DNA of 64,000 nucleotides from CAWKDC01 sp044445605 (GCA_044445605.1 JBIOEA010000010.1:1-64000), one strand, 5' to 3'; shown: positions 44,497-54,290, numbered from the stretch's first letter. Notes: generated by a model not told the origin, from the sequence alone. Program-made: numbers and translations.

Positions 44497-45765
44497 TCAG
44501 ATTTTAACAATTCCACCCATATACGGCCTCAAGCACTCCGGAATCTCAATATGCCCATCAGCCGTCTGATAATTCTCCATCACAGCGACCAACGTACGCC
44601 CTATCGCCAATCCTGACCCGTTCAAGGTATGCAATAACTCGACCTGGCCATTGGCATCCCGGTAGCGAGCTTGCATACGACGTGCATGGTATGCCTCAAA
44701 CACGGAGCAGGAAGAAATTTCACGGTACTTGCTTTGCCCTGGCAACCACACCTCTAAGTCATAGGTTTTGGCGCTGGCATTGCCTAAGTCGCCACCACAG
44801 AGCGCTACGACACGATAAGGTAATCCCAACTTCTTCAGAATTGTTTCCGCATGCCCGGTTAATCTTTCTAATTCAGCATCGCTTTCCTCAGGCTTTGTGA
44901 ACGCAACCAGCTCTACTTTTTCAAATTGATGTTGACGGATCATCCCGCGCGTGTCTTTGCCATAACTGCCCGCTTCACTGCGGAAACAAGCACTGTACGC
45001 CACGTAACGTAACGGCAATTTAGCGCCATCCACGATCTCAGCACGTAAAAAATTCGTGACAGGCACCTCGGCCGTGGGAATTAACCATAAGTCTTTTTCA
45101 CCCTCAAGATGAAACATGTCTTCCGACAACTTCGGTAATTGCCCTGTGCCGAATAAGCTATCGCTGTTCACTAAATAAGGCACGTTCACTTCGACGTAGC
45201 CATGCTCTGCTGTGTGCAGGTCTAACATGAATTGCCCTAATGCCCGGTGTAACCGCGCCAGCGCGCCCTCAATCACCACAAAACGGGCGCCTGCAATTTT
45301 GGCACCACGTTCAAAATCGAGCATCTTTAATGCTGCACCGAGATCAACGTGATCCTTGGGTGTAAAATCGAATTTCCGAGGTTCGCCAACCCGACGTATT
45401 TCAACATTGTCTTCCTCGCCTTTGCCCTCAGGGACACTGTCTTGCGGCATGTTTGGAAGCCGTGCTAAGTAATCTTGAAGGCGGATTTGAAGCGCCTCGA
45501 GTTGGGCTTCGTGCTGGGCTAATGTGTCACCTAGGCCAGCGACTTGCTTCATCAGCGCCGTTGTATCTTCTCCCTTCCCCTTCGCCATCCCGATTTCTTT
45601 CGACCGCTGATTGCGCTCATTGCGTAACCCCTCTGTCGCGATTTGCAGCGCTTTGCGGGATTCTTCCATCTCCGCCAATAACGCTAAGTCTAACTTGAAA
45701 CCACGCTTTAAGAGCTTTTTAGCCACGAGCTCTGGGTTCTGACGCAACAACTTGAGATCTAACAT
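44497..45765 (-). CDS. serS: Seryl-tRNA synthetase
   Basis: Class II synthetase for serine. The 422 residues show the N-terminal tRNA-binding coiled coil (about 30-100), motif 2 (ACFRSEAGSYGKDTRG), SSCSVFEAYHARR, and motif 3 (LNGSGLAIGRTLVAVMEN). It follows lolA; the rarA gene usually between them in enterobacteria is missing. Confidence 0.98.
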   Translation of the reverse strand: MLDLKLLRQNPELVAKKLLKRGFKLDLALLAEMEESRKALQIATEGLRNERNQRSKEIGMAKGKGEDTTALMKQVAGLGDTLAQHEAQLEALQIRLQDYLARLPNMPQDSVPEGKGEEDNVEIRRVGEPRKFDFTPKDHVDLGAALKMLDFERGAKIAGARFVVIEGALARLHRALGQFMLDLHTAEHGYVEVNVPYLVNSDSLFGTGQLPKLSEDMFHLEGEKDLWLIPTAEVPVTNFLRAEIVDGAKLPLRYVAYSACFRSEAGSYGKDTRGMIRQHQFEKVELVAFTKPEESDAELERLTGHAETILKKLGLPYRVVALCGGDLGNASAKTYDLEVWLPGQSKYREISSCSVFEAYHARRMQARYRDANGQVELLHTLNGSGLAIGRTLVAVMENYQTADGHIEIPECLRPYMGGIVKI

Positions 45766-45816
45766 GTGGGGCCTCTTAGTTCAGGGAAAGTGTCTATGAT
45801 ACACGAATAATTGGCT

Positions 45817-46431
45817 CTATTCTTCTATAACATCCACGCCCTTGGGTATATCCAACTTGAAGATGTTGTCCGCCAGGGTGCCGTTTTGCTGAAGATCAGT
45901 GAATTCTATGTTCACGACTTGATCGAGCGTATCCTTAAACCGCATCGAATGCAGAACACTGCCGCGATACGTTAAATCAATCGATTTGATCATGCTTTCT
46001 TTGTCTTTGGGCACTAATGTGAATACTTCCTGAAAACCGCCCATGGACGTTTGCCGCACCTGGAAGTTTTTCGACACGTCTCCCGTCTCGCCAATCAATA
46101 GTAACGCCGGCGCATCTTGCACACTGTTCGTTAATGGCTTCACCACCACTTGATCTAAGTCTTCATCATAGATATAAAACTTCTTTGCATCTGATAACAA
46201 CACTTGATGATAGGGCTTCTCTATCCGCCAACGGAATTTGTTCGGCCGCTCCATCACCACATCACCGGAAACAATCTTCTTTCCGTTTGGGCCTGGATCG
46301 TATGACGTTTGAATATACTTCGCTGTCAAGGTGTGTAATTGCAATAGGCGCTCATTTAAAAGCTCCGCAGGCATGACTGCAAGAAGAGAAGATGACCAGA
46401 GGCCCATTAACAACATGATGATGTACCGCAT
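45817..46431 (-). CDS. lolA: Outer-membrane lipoprotein carrier LolA
   Basis: Periplasmic chaperone that ferries lipoproteins from LolCDE to LolB. The 204 residues begin with a signal peptide (about 1-18, LLAVM). Family features are TAKYIQTSYDPGPNGKKIVS, MERPNKFRWRIEKPYHQVLL, and IYDEDLDQVVVKPL. Lies 21 bp after ftsK. Confidence 0.95.
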   Translation of the reverse strand: MRYIIMLLMGLWSSSLLAVMPAELLNERLLQLHTLTAKYIQTSYDPGPNGKKIVSGDVVMERPNKFRWRIEKPYHQVLLSDAKKFYIYDEDLDQVVVKPLTNSVQDAPALLLIGETGDVSKNFQVRQTSMGGFQEVFTLVPKDKESMIKSIDLTYRGSVLHSMRFKDTLDQVVNIEFTDLQQNGTLADNIFKLDIPKGVDVIEE

Positions 46432-46452
46432 TTCTATAACCCCAATGTGAAC

Positions 46453-48825
46453 CTACGCATTATTCGGCACCAACACTTCCCGGCCACCGTTCGATTGCAT
46501 CGCCGAGACCAGCCCAGCGGCTTCCATCTGTTCAATCAATCGCGCTGCACGATTGTAACCAATTTTTAACCGGCGCTGTACCATCGATATCGATGCCCTT
46601 CGCGTCTCCAAGACCACCGCCACGGCTTGATCGTATAAGGGGTCCGCTTCCGCATCATCCTCACCCCCATCACCATCAAAACCAGCACCCGCAAACGATG
46701 AATGCATGTGCCCCGATATAATCCCTTCTTCAAATTCTGGCGTGCCACGACGTTTCCAGTCTTCCACCACCGCATGCACTTCTTGATCCGAAACGAAAGC
46801 ACCATGTACCCGCACAGGAATGCCTGCACCGACAGGTAAGTACAACATATCCCCGCGGCCCAATAATTGCTCCGCACCTTGCTGATCCAAAATCGTTCGC
46901 GAATCAATCCGCGAGGCCACTTGGAATGCAATACGCGTCGGCACGTTCGCTTTGATCAGGCCCGTGATAACGTCCACCGATGGACGTTGTGTTGCCAATA
47001 TCAAATGAATGCCCGCCGCACGCGCCTTCTGCGCAATCCGTGCAATCAACTCTTCAACCTTCTTGCCAACGACCATCATCATGTCAGCAAATTCGTCAAT
47101 GACAACCACAATAAAAGGTAACTTCGTCAAGAATGGCGCGACTTCGTCCGAACCCCCTATACCAGGTTGAAAAAGCGGATCCGAAATCGGTGCATTGTCT
47201 TTTTCCGCGTCTTTGATCTTACGATTGTATCCTTCTAAATTACGCACGCCCAACGCAGCCATCAATTGATAACGACGCTCCATCTCCGCCACGCACCACT
47301 TCAACGCGTTGCCCGCTTCCTTCACGTCCGTGACCACCGGTGCCAATAAATGGGGGATGTTATCGTAAATCGCTAATTCCAACATTTTTGGATCGATCAG
47401 GATCATCCGAACATCTTCCGGCGTGGCTTTGAATAAAATACTCAATAGCATCGCATTCAACCCAACGGATTTACCCGAACCCGTCGTTCCCGCTACCAGC
47501 AAATGGGGCATCTTGCCTAAATCCACCACGATAGGTGCACCCGCAATGTCTTTTCCTAATACCAAACTCAGCGGCGATGTCGATTTTGCGTACGCATCAC
47601 TGGCAATCAATTCACTTAAGCACACCATTTGACGGTGCACGTTCGGTAACTCTAAACCAACGTACGGTTTGCCCGGAATGATCTCAACCACACGAACACT
47701 CACGATCGCTAAGGAGCGTGCTAAGTCTTTCGCTAATCCTGATATCTTGCTCGCCTTCACCCCCGCGGCTAACGCTAACTCAAACCGCGTGATCACAGGA
47801 CCAGGGTGCACAGCGACCACATGTGCATCCACACCAAAATCAGCCAGCTTTGATTCCACCTGGCTCGACATTTCGCGTAATACCTCATCCGTGTATTGCG
47901 CTTCATGCTGCACTTGCGGCGGATCCAATAAGGATAACGAGGGCATCGGACCTTCAGGCCCACCTTTAAATAACGGCACTTGAGAATGTAACGTCGGTTT
48001 TTTCGCGACGATTTTTAAGGTCGAACCCAAACTCTTCGCCGTTTGCGGCATCACGCTCAATGACGTCGATACGCTGCTGCGCGGTGGCTTGGCTTCCACC
48101 CATTCAGATAAATCAATGCTCGGTGGTTCTATCCGTACTTTCTCTTGCTTATTTAAATAGGGAGGTTTTGCTACCGTCGTTTTTCTGTTTTTAATGGCTT
48201 CCACCGCTGCACTAGCGCCTCTCAAAATCGTATGGCCCACAGCATCCATCAAACGCAACCAGGATACGCCCGTTGCAAAAGTGACACCTACTAAAAAGGT
48301 TGCCAATAACATGACCGTCTCGCCCGTCGCGTGCAAGGTGCGCAACATGAGCGCATTCAAACTGTGTCCAATGATCCCACCATTACCAGAGGGATACGAA
48401 AAATCAATGGTTGAAAAATATAAATGCGCTAATGTGCAGCCCGCTGTCAACGCAAGGATGAACCCACCTAAACGTAATCCGATAAGGGACCACTGAAATG
48501 GCGCCGCAGAATCAAAACGATTCTTGAATAAATACGACGCGCCTAAACCCACCATCACCGGGAAACCGTAGGCGAATACGCCAAACAATGTCAATAAAAT
48601 GTCAGCGCAGAATGCCCCTATCGGGCCCGTTGCGTTTTGAACCGTTTGAGATGCGCCGCTAGAACTCCAGGCAGGGTCCCCAGGATGGAATGTCACTAAC
48701 GCCAATATGAAAAATAATGTCAACGATAATGACAGAATAAATAATCCTTCACGCACGCGTAATGCGAGGCTTTGTGAGCCTCCCGATGCAGTCGTTTCTT
48801 TGTTGCGCGCCAGTTTACGGGCCAT
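46453..48825 (-). CDS. ftsK: DNA translocase FtsK
   Basis: Septal DNA pump that clears and dedimerises chromosomes at division. The 790 residues show four N-terminal membrane helices (about 28-50, 72-95, 115-138, 168-190), a short linker, the AAA motor with Walker A GTTGSGKS (446-453) and Walker B IVVVIDEFADMM, and a C-terminal winged-helix gamma domain that reads KOPS (MVQRRLKIGYNRAARLIEQM). A short Pro/Gly stretch (about 282-294) in the linker looks faintly like translated repeat DNA. Confidence 0.97.
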   Translation of the reverse strand: MARKLARNKETTASGGSQSLALRVREGLFILSLSLTLFFILALVTFHPGDPAWSSSGASQTVQNATGPIGAFCADILLTLFGVFAYGFPVMVGLGASYLFKNRFDSAAPFQWSLIGLRLGGFILALTAGCTLAHLYFSTIDFSYPSGNGGIIGHSLNALMLRTLHATGETVMLLATFLVGVTFATGVSWLRLMDAVGHTILRGASAAVEAIKNRKTTVAKPPYLNKQEKVRIEPPSIDLSEWVEAKPPRSSVSTSLSVMPQTAKSLGSTLKIVAKKPTLHSQVPLFKGGPEGPMPSLSLLDPPQVQHEAQYTDEVLREMSSQVESKLADFGVDAHVVAVHPGPVITRFELALAAGVKASKISGLAKDLARSLAIVSVRVVEIIPGKPYVGLELPNVHRQMVCLSELIASDAYAKSTSPLSLVLGKDIAGAPIVVDLGKMPHLLVAGTTGSGKSVGLNAMLLSILFKATPEDVRMILIDPKMLELAIYDNIPHLLAPVVTDVKEAGNALKWCVAEMERRYQLMAALGVRNLEGYNRKIKDAEKDNAPISDPLFQPGIGGSDEVAPFLTKLPFIVVVIDEFADMMMVVGKKVEELIARIAQKARAAGIHLILATQRPSVDVITGLIKANVPTRIAFQVASRIDSRTILDQQGAEQLLGRGDMLYLPVGAGIPVRVHGAFVSDQEVHAVVEDWKRRGTPEFEEGIISGHMHSSFAGAGFDGDGGEDDAEADPLYDQAVAVVLETRRASISMVQRRLKIGYNRAARLIEQMEAAGLVSAMQSNGGREVLVPNNA

Positions 48826-48933
48826 GTCATCTTCCCTCTTGTACCATATAGTAATTGTAGCTTGCTGTCCGCTTCCCCGCCCCGTATAATGAGTGGGATT
48901 TTAGCATGTTGCAGGCGATTCAGGAGACAACCC

Positions 48934-49815
48934 GTGTTCAAAAAAGCAGTCCTTTTAACTATCTTTTTCGCCCTACTCGGCTGCCAGTCCAAACCTGCCC
49001 AACCGCCCGTTGATACATCCCCCAAGCCCTCCCCGCATGTGCATGTTGAACCCTTGCCAGAATTACCCCCTCAATCTGCCCATGATGATTACAACGTCGC
49101 CCTCGTGCCTGCCGCCTTCCATCGCAATGAACAAAGCGATATCACCTTAGTATTGCAAAACCCCAATGGCACAGCCGCTCAATACACCGACTTTACCGTC
49201 AATCATGGCAAACGCGTTCATCTCATCATCATTGACCCAAGCCTTACTGATTACCATCACTTGCATCCCGAGCGCACCCGCAAAGACAGCCTCGCCATTT
49301 ACTCTGTTGCGTTTACGCCTACCATGGCAGGCCAGTACGAGCTCGTCGCTGATGTGACGCCTCGCCAAGATAATGCCCAGCGCTTCCTCACCGCATCGTT
49401 TGACGTGCCTGGTACAGCGCAAGCCCCCCACTTTAAGCCGCTCTCAGTAGGAGCCATTCAGTCGGAAGGAACAGCCGCAACGTTGACCTTCCAAACTGAG
49501 ATTGACCAGCCACTCCGCGCGGGGCAAGCTACCATGCTCAACATCACCGTGAAAGATAGCGAAGGCAACCTGTTCCGTGATCTCGAACCCTTGATGCAAG
49601 CCTTTGCCCACTTGATTGGCTTTAGCGAAGATAGAAGCCACGTCATGCATGCGCACCCGATGGGGCGTGAAGTCACCGCTGAAAATGCCCGTGGCGGCCC
49701 CAACTTAATGTTCCATGTCACGTTCCCGACCCCAGGCTATTACCGCCTGTTCCTGCAGGTCCGTGTGCAGGATAACGTTTTAACCCTTCCCCTGGATGCC
49801 AGGGTTGGGCCCTAA
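48934..49815 (+). CDS. Unknown lipoprotein with His-rich motifs
   Basis: A 293-residue lipoprotein (lipobox LLGC, Cys17). The GTG at 48934 has AGGAGA 6 nt upstream and gives the signal peptide a proper start, unlike the upstream ATG. The mature protein seems to be two beta-sandwich halves, each with a His cluster (DYHHLHPER and VMHAHPMG) and each ending in a Gly-rich strand (GQYELVADV and GYYRLFLQVRV). These features recall secreted metal-associated proteins, but function is unknown. Divergent from ftsK, upstream of trxB. Confidence 0.8.
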   Translation: MFKKAVLLTIFFALLGCQSKPAQPPVDTSPKPSPHVHVEPLPELPPQSAHDDYNVALVPAAFHRNEQSDITLVLQNPNGTAAQYTDFTVNHGKRVHLIIIDPSLTDYHHLHPERTRKDSLAIYSVAFTPTMAGQYELVADVTPRQDNAQRFLTASFDVPGTAQAPHFKPLSVGAIQSEGTAATLTFQTEIDQPLRAGQATMLNITVKDSEGNLFRDLEPLMQAFAHLIGFSEDRSHVMHAHPMGREVTAENARGGPNLMFHVTFPTPGYYRLFLQVRVQDNVLTLPLDARVGP

Positions 49816-49839
49816 TCAATCCTTTTGGAGTTTACTATC

Positions 49840-50784
49840 ATGAGACATTTGCCGTTAATGATTTTAGGATCAGGCCCTGCGGGCTACACCGCGGCCGTCT
49901 ATGCAGCACGGGCCAACTTGAAACCTGTTTTGTTAACCGGCATGGCCCAAGGCGGTCAACTGATGACCACGACGGAAGTTGATAACTGGCCCGGCGATGC
50001 CTTCCACCTACAAGGCCCAGACCTCATGGAACGCATGAAGAAACACGCCGAACGCTTTGAAACAGAAATTATTTTCGATCATATTCATGAAGTCGATTTT
50101 TCCAAGCAACCCTATCAATTGAAGGGCGATAACGCTAGCTATACGTGTGATGCATTGATCATTGCGACCGGGGCCTCAGCACGGTATTTAGGGTTACCCT
50201 CTGAACAAGCGTTCATGGGACGCGGTGTGTCTGCTTGTGCGACTTGCGATGGGTTCTTCTATCGTGGTAAAGAAGTCGCCGTGATCGGTGGCGGTAATAC
50301 GGCTGTTGAAGAGGCGTTGTACTTGTCGAATATCTGTAGCAAAGTCACCTTGATTCATCGACGCGATGCTTTCAAAGCTGAAAAAATCTTAGTGTCTCAA
50401 CTGATGAAAAAGGTTGAGGAAGGCAAAATCGTCTTGAAGTACTTTTTTGAAGTAGATGAAGTCTTAGGCGACTCATCCGGCGTCACCAGCTTGCGCATTA
50501 AGCATACCAAAACAGGTGGGACGGAAATCTTAGAATTGACTGGCGTGTTTATCGCGATTGGCCATACGCCGAATACAGGCATTTTTGAAGGCCAACTCGA
50601 GATGGCCAATGGCTATATCGTGGTGCAGTCAGGTTCGGCAGGTAATGCCACCGCCACCAGCAAACCCGGTATCTTTGCGGCAGGCGACGTGGCCGACCAC
50701 ATCTACCGCCAGGCCATCACTTCTGCGGGGACAGGATGTATGGCGGCGTTGGATGCAGAGAAGTATCTGGATGCATTGAAATAA
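49840..50784 (+). CDS. trxB: Thioredoxin reductase
   Basis: NADPH-dependent flavoenzyme that reduces thioredoxin. The ATG at 49840 gives 314 residues. Motifs are the FAD loop LGSGPAGYTAAVYAARA, redox pair CATC (in SACATCDGFF), the NADPH motif VIGGGNTAVEEALYL, and GIFAAGDVAD. TTTTGGAG lies 9 nt upstream. Gene order trxB-infA-clpA resembles E. coli without cydDC and aat. Confidence 0.97.
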   Translation: MRHLPLMILGSGPAGYTAAVYAARANLKPVLLTGMAQGGQLMTTTEVDNWPGDAFHLQGPDLMERMKKHAERFETEIIFDHIHEVDFSKQPYQLKGDNASYTCDALIIATGASARYLGLPSEQAFMGRGVSACATCDGFFYRGKEVAVIGGGNTAVEEALYLSNICSKVTLIHRRDAFKAEKILVSQLMKKVEEGKIVLKYFFEVDEVLGDSSGVTSLRIKHTKTGGTEILELTGVFIAIGHTPNTGIFEGQLEMANGYIVVQSGSAGNATATSKPGIFAAGDVADHIYRQAITSAGTGCMAALDAEKYLDALK

Positions 50785-50802
50785 ATTGTCCATCCTGAAG
50801 AT

Positions 50803-50822
50803 GGGCATAGATTTGCCCCTAC
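50803..50822. repeat. R1 repeat, short copy
   Basis: GGGCATAGATTTGCCCCTAC, a degenerate R1 between trxB and infA. Confidence 0.7.
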
Positions 50823-50835
50823 GGATTGGAAACAA

Positions 50836-50844
50836 TGCTATAAT
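50836..50844 (+). promoter_or_regulatory. Extended -10 promoter of infA
   Basis: TGCTATAAT, exact extended -10 element, 28 bp before the infA ATG. Confidence 0.65.
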
Positions 50845-50871
50845 CGGCAAAATTTCAAATTGGGATATCTC

Positions 50872-51123
50872 ATGGCTAAAGAAGACGTGATTCAAATGAA
50901 TGGTGTTGTGATAGATACGCTACCTAACACTACCTTCAAAGTACAACTGGAAAATGGACACACGCTTGTTGCCCATATTTCAGGAAAAATGCGCAAAAAT
51001 TATATCCGCATTCTTCAAGGCGACGCCGTTGTCGTCGAAATGACCCCTTATGACCTGTCCAAGGGCCGTATCATCTTCCGCGGTATCCCTAAAGATAAGG
51101 ATGCTGTTGCGAAGGCGCAATAA
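50872..51123 (+). CDS. infA: Translation initiation factor IF-1
   Basis: Small OB-fold factor that blocks the A site of the 30S subunit during initiation. The ATG at 50872 gives 83 residues starting MAKEDVIQMNGVV, with the usual GKMRKNYIRILQGD and a C-terminal tail a little longer than the usual 72 residues (KDKDAVAKAQ). A GGGATATCTC sequence precedes the ATG. Confidence 0.97.
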   Translation: MAKEDVIQMNGVVIDTLPNTTFKVQLENGHTLVAHISGKMRKNYIRILQGDAVVVEMTPYDLSKGRIIFRGIPKDKDAVAKAQ

Positions 51124-51141
51124 ATTTTATATCTTCGCTGC

Positions 51142-51220
51142 GTAGGGTGAGGGAACATTTCTCGCCCCTACAAGAAAATCCCCCGCCTCGAAATACTCGG
51201 CTGCCCCCTTAAAAGGGGGC
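51142..51220. repeat. Composite R1-R2 repeat
   Basis: An R1-type palindrome (arms GTAGGG and CGCCCCTAC, 51142-51171) is followed by AAGAAAATCCCCCGCCTCG, AAATACTCGGCTG and a hairpin GCCCCCTTAAAAGGGGGC. It lies between the convergent infA and 51237 genes and could end transcription from both. Confidence 0.9.
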
Positions 51221-51236
51221 AAAGACATAGCCTGCA

Positions 51237-54200
51237 TTAATGCATCTTGGGCTTGGTTGCCTTATGAACACCCGCACCAGCGACACCGCCAATGACAGCA
51301 GCCCCCAGGATCATCACTGCGCCAACGCACGATAGCATTTCAGCCTCGTGAGAGTCGCAATGACTGTTTACATCAAGATTCGAACTATTGTCGAAGGGCT
51401 TCCTCCAGCACCAATTAGCTAGGCTGTAAAGTTTCTTCTCCATATTGCTATCTTCACCAAACAGAAACGCATCCGCCAGGACCCCTATGATGGCCAATGT
51501 AGTAAGGGCTGCCATCCATTTAGCCCCCGTGATCGCGCTGCTCTTATAGGTTGATGGTGCCGGTTTTACAGCGAGGGTCAAATCAGTATGTGTCGGTAAA
51601 TATGGTTGTATACTGTGATGGACATTGTCAAACTGATTGCCAGGCAATGCGTTAACAATTTGTTGGTTCGTGAGTTTTAACCTGAACTTCATGAACACCG
51701 CGTCATTGACACCCTCTTTATTTGCCTCTGAGTAGATTCCCTTATCACATGCATACTGAAAGAGAGATTTAGTGCTACCACCGTCTTTAACTTCTAAATC
51801 GAGCAATGCCTCGGCCACTTGGGCGTCAAGCTCAGCCCCATCAAGACCAGACTCTTGCTTCTTAAGCTCAGCACGCAGATCAAGCAAAGCATTATCAAAC
51901 TCATCGGCACTAGCATGACCATCTGTCACGATATCAATAATAAGCTCGTTGATTTGTTTCCGTACTAAGTCAAGCCCAGTGGTGACATGGTGCACACTTG
52001 ATGAATCACTTTCTAATCGGAATTTACCGAAATAACGCAGTAACGAACGTTGAACCTCAGGCTGGCTATGCATAACTGCAACTCCAAACAAGACTTGACG
52101 TTCTCCTGCTGAAATATACTTGCCATTTTTAAGCAGGGTGATCAATAAATTCTCAAATATATTCCGATTAACACCTTCTGGGTTTTTGCTTGCATCGCTT
52201 GCATCATAGAACCCTTTCTCTGCGCCGTATTCGAGCAGACCCAATCTATGAATACTATCCCAAAGAGTTTTTTCAACATCAGCTTCGGGGGTTTTAGCGG
52301 CTTGCGCACGTCGCAAATAAAATCGCTCAAGCCTCTCAATTTTTGCTTTAAACTCAGACCAATCCGCATCACCCTTTTTAAAGTCTTTATCGATTTCTTT
52401 CTTTAAGCACTGCTCTATCTCGCCTGCATGAAGCGTGAGTTTGTTACTTAATTCCATTTCGTGCTGATCTGCGATGCCTGGGCGACTCTGAAACTTCTGG
52501 CGAACTTCATCTTTTTTGAACGCATCATCGCTAGAAGAGCCAGCTCGGCCACCGATCTGCTCAATGGCAACCTTAACGCAATTACTTATTTTTTCGGATT
52601 TCTCACCCCAATATTCATTGCGCTTCTCGTAATGCGGTAGCAATAAAGCGACCATCTCTGGTCTGGCTTCACGGGAAGCCATGACCAAGGGGTCTTCCTC
52701 AATATCGCCCGTCGATATCTCTGGACCTAAATGTGTTAATAAAACTCGTACAAACTTTTCGCCCTCAGGCATGTGGATGGCATGTTGCAACAATGTATCT
52801 GCTTTTTCTCCCGATTTCCCTGACATCGTAATGCTATTCAAAGCCGCAGCTAAATTTGCCTCGGCCATAGATGTGTCGCTAGTGTTTTTCTGAGAATGTT
52901 CGCGCAATACAAGGATATTGGCTGTGAACGCTAAAATATTTTTTGCCTGAAGACTGAGTCGAATAGCGTCCACGATATCCTCTAAAGAACTGTGCGACGC
53001 AACAGCGGGAAGGATCTCGCTTGAGTGATTATTTGAAGCCACAACATCTACGCTTTGCGTTTGTTTTTCACTTGCCTTTGCTTTATGCGCTGCACTCTCA
53101 AGTGTGGTTTTAACATAGTCTTGCATAGTCGCATGCAGCGGCACCTTACGCGCAACTATTTCCTGCAACGCGGCTATCTTATCGTCTTCATGAAGTTTTT
53201 TCTCAAAAGCAAAGAAAACAGCTTCATTAACGCCTAGATAATTGATAACCTCGTCATTCTTTACCGAGCGCAGACCATACATGCATGCACAGGTTAATAA
53301 AGATACTTGTGGCTCAAAGATAGAGAGGTCAAAAGGAGTTAATTTGATCGAGCGGAGCTCATTAGACAACTCTTTGTCAGCATCGATTTTCTCTAAATGC
53401 ACGGAATGGTGTAGATGGGAATTTTTAAGAGCTGTAGCCAGATTGTCTAACTCTCGCTTAAAGTCTTCTTCCGTTGTTGCTGGGGAAAGAAATGCATTTG
53501 CAAGATTGTTTTTAGCTTCATAAATCGCCGTGAATCTTACATCGGATTTATTACCACCCGTTATACTGACTTTTGGAATAGCCGATGCAGCAGTACTGCT
53601 TGAACTGCTTGAACTGCTCGATGATGTCGCGGCTCCTGAAGTGGATGGGTAAGTATCCTCCATCTTTAGGGAATCTAAGACAGGACTACCGGTGCTTGTT
53701 TTCAGCATTTGAATATCATTGGGCATTAAGTCGCTGATTTTTTTGTTAACAGGAGTCTGAAACTCAGCCAGCAGGCCCAAATAACTGGGGGAAAGATTAT
53801 TATTATTGGTGTTTGGGGTCACTTGTGACCTGAAATTATTAAGAATTTTTTCGTAGTTAGGTGTGGATGTAGTAATGGCAGCAATTGCCGCATGAATACT
53901 TGCTTTAATTTTCTCTGTTTTCCCTGCTCCCCAGAACTCATCTAGTTTAATGGGTGCTTGCAAGTAGTAGGGTAACAAAATCATAACCATCGAATGCTGG
54001 CCAGTTTTGACGGCGTACAAGAGTGGATCAGATTTATTAATCTCTTTCTTATCCCAATCGGTTGTGACTGGTCCATTACCAAGTTTTTTAACCAATAGCT
54101 CAAAACACTGTTTGTGCTCTTTACTTGAATCTTTAGAGGTAACTGCAACAACTGCAACATCCAGGAGACTTAAGTTAAAGGGTGGCGTTGTTGTTATAGA

Positions 54201-54281
54201 TAAAGTGCTAGCGAGTGTCTCATCAAGATATTTCTTGAATTCTACAACATTACCCGCGCGTAAATTTTCAAATGGACCCAT
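51237..54281 (-). CDS. Unknown 1014-residue modular-repeat protein with C-terminal membrane hairpin
   Basis: No family recognised, but internal repeats are clear. Module A (about 35-137 and 480-577) resembles degenerate ankyrin units: SDPLLYAVKTGQHSMVMILL compared with EDPLVMASREARPEMVALLL, each followed by a Tyr/Trp-Gly segment and a helical I-x3-I-x2-AI stretch. Module B occurs three times (about 271-370, 640-725, 793-875), with the core LLxYAxxKGxYS followed by GVNxxVF. A run of Ser (about 219-229) separates the first A module from the first B. Two hydrophobic segments (about 918-940, 984-1006) end the protein. AGGAG precedes the ATG. Probably a secreted or membrane-inserted effector; inferred. 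Confidence 0.82.
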   Translation of the reverse strand: MGPFENLRAGNVVEFKKYLDETLASTLSITTTPPFNLSLLDVAVVAVTSKDSSKEHKQCFELLVKKLGNGPVTTDWDKKEINKSDPLLYAVKTGQHSMVMILLPYYLQAPIKLDEFWGAGKTEKIKASIHAAIAAITTSTPNYEKILNNFRSQVTPNTNNNNLSPSYLGLLAEFQTPVNKKISDLMPNDIQMLKTSTGSPVLDSLKMEDTYPSTSGAATSSSSSSSSSSTAASAIPKVSITGGNKSDVRFTAIYEAKNNLANAFLSPATTEEDFKRELDNLATALKNSHLHHSVHLEKIDADKELSNELRSIKLTPFDLSIFEPQVSLLTCACMYGLRSVKNDEVINYLGVNEAVFFAFEKKLHEDDKIAALQEIVARKVPLHATMQDYVKTTLESAAHKAKASEKQTQSVDVVASNNHSSEILPAVASHSSLEDIVDAIRLSLQAKNILAFTANILVLREHSQKNTSDTSMAEANLAAALNSITMSGKSGEKADTLLQHAIHMPEGEKFVRVLLTHLGPEISTGDIEEDPLVMASREARPEMVALLLPHYEKRNEYWGEKSEKISNCVKVAIEQIGGRAGSSSDDAFKKDEVRQKFQSRPGIADQHEMELSNKLTLHAGEIEQCLKKEIDKDFKKGDADWSEFKAKIERLERFYLRRAQAAKTPEADVEKTLWDSIHRLGLLEYGAEKGFYDASDASKNPEGVNRNIFENLLITLLKNGKYISAGERQVLFGVAVMHSQPEVQRSLLRYFGKFRLESDSSSVHHVTTGLDLVRKQINELIIDIVTDGHASADEFDNALLDLRAELKKQESGLDGAELDAQVAEALLDLEVKDGGSTKSLFQYACDKGIYSEANKEGVNDAVFMKFRLKLTNQQIVNALPGNQFDNVHHSIQPYLPTHTDLTLAVKPAPSTYKSSAITGAKWMAALTTLAIIGVLADAFLFGEDSNMEKKLYSLANWCWRKPFDNSSNLDVNSHCDSHEAEMLSCVGAVMILGAAVIGGVAGAGVHKATKPKMH

Positions 54282-54290
54282 GATATCGCT

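Noticed and set aside
47940..47985. Degenerate R2 copy within ftsK encoding PLFKGGPEGP
   Set aside because: The peptide resembles translated repeats, but the DNA has lost too much of the R2 sequence to be sure.
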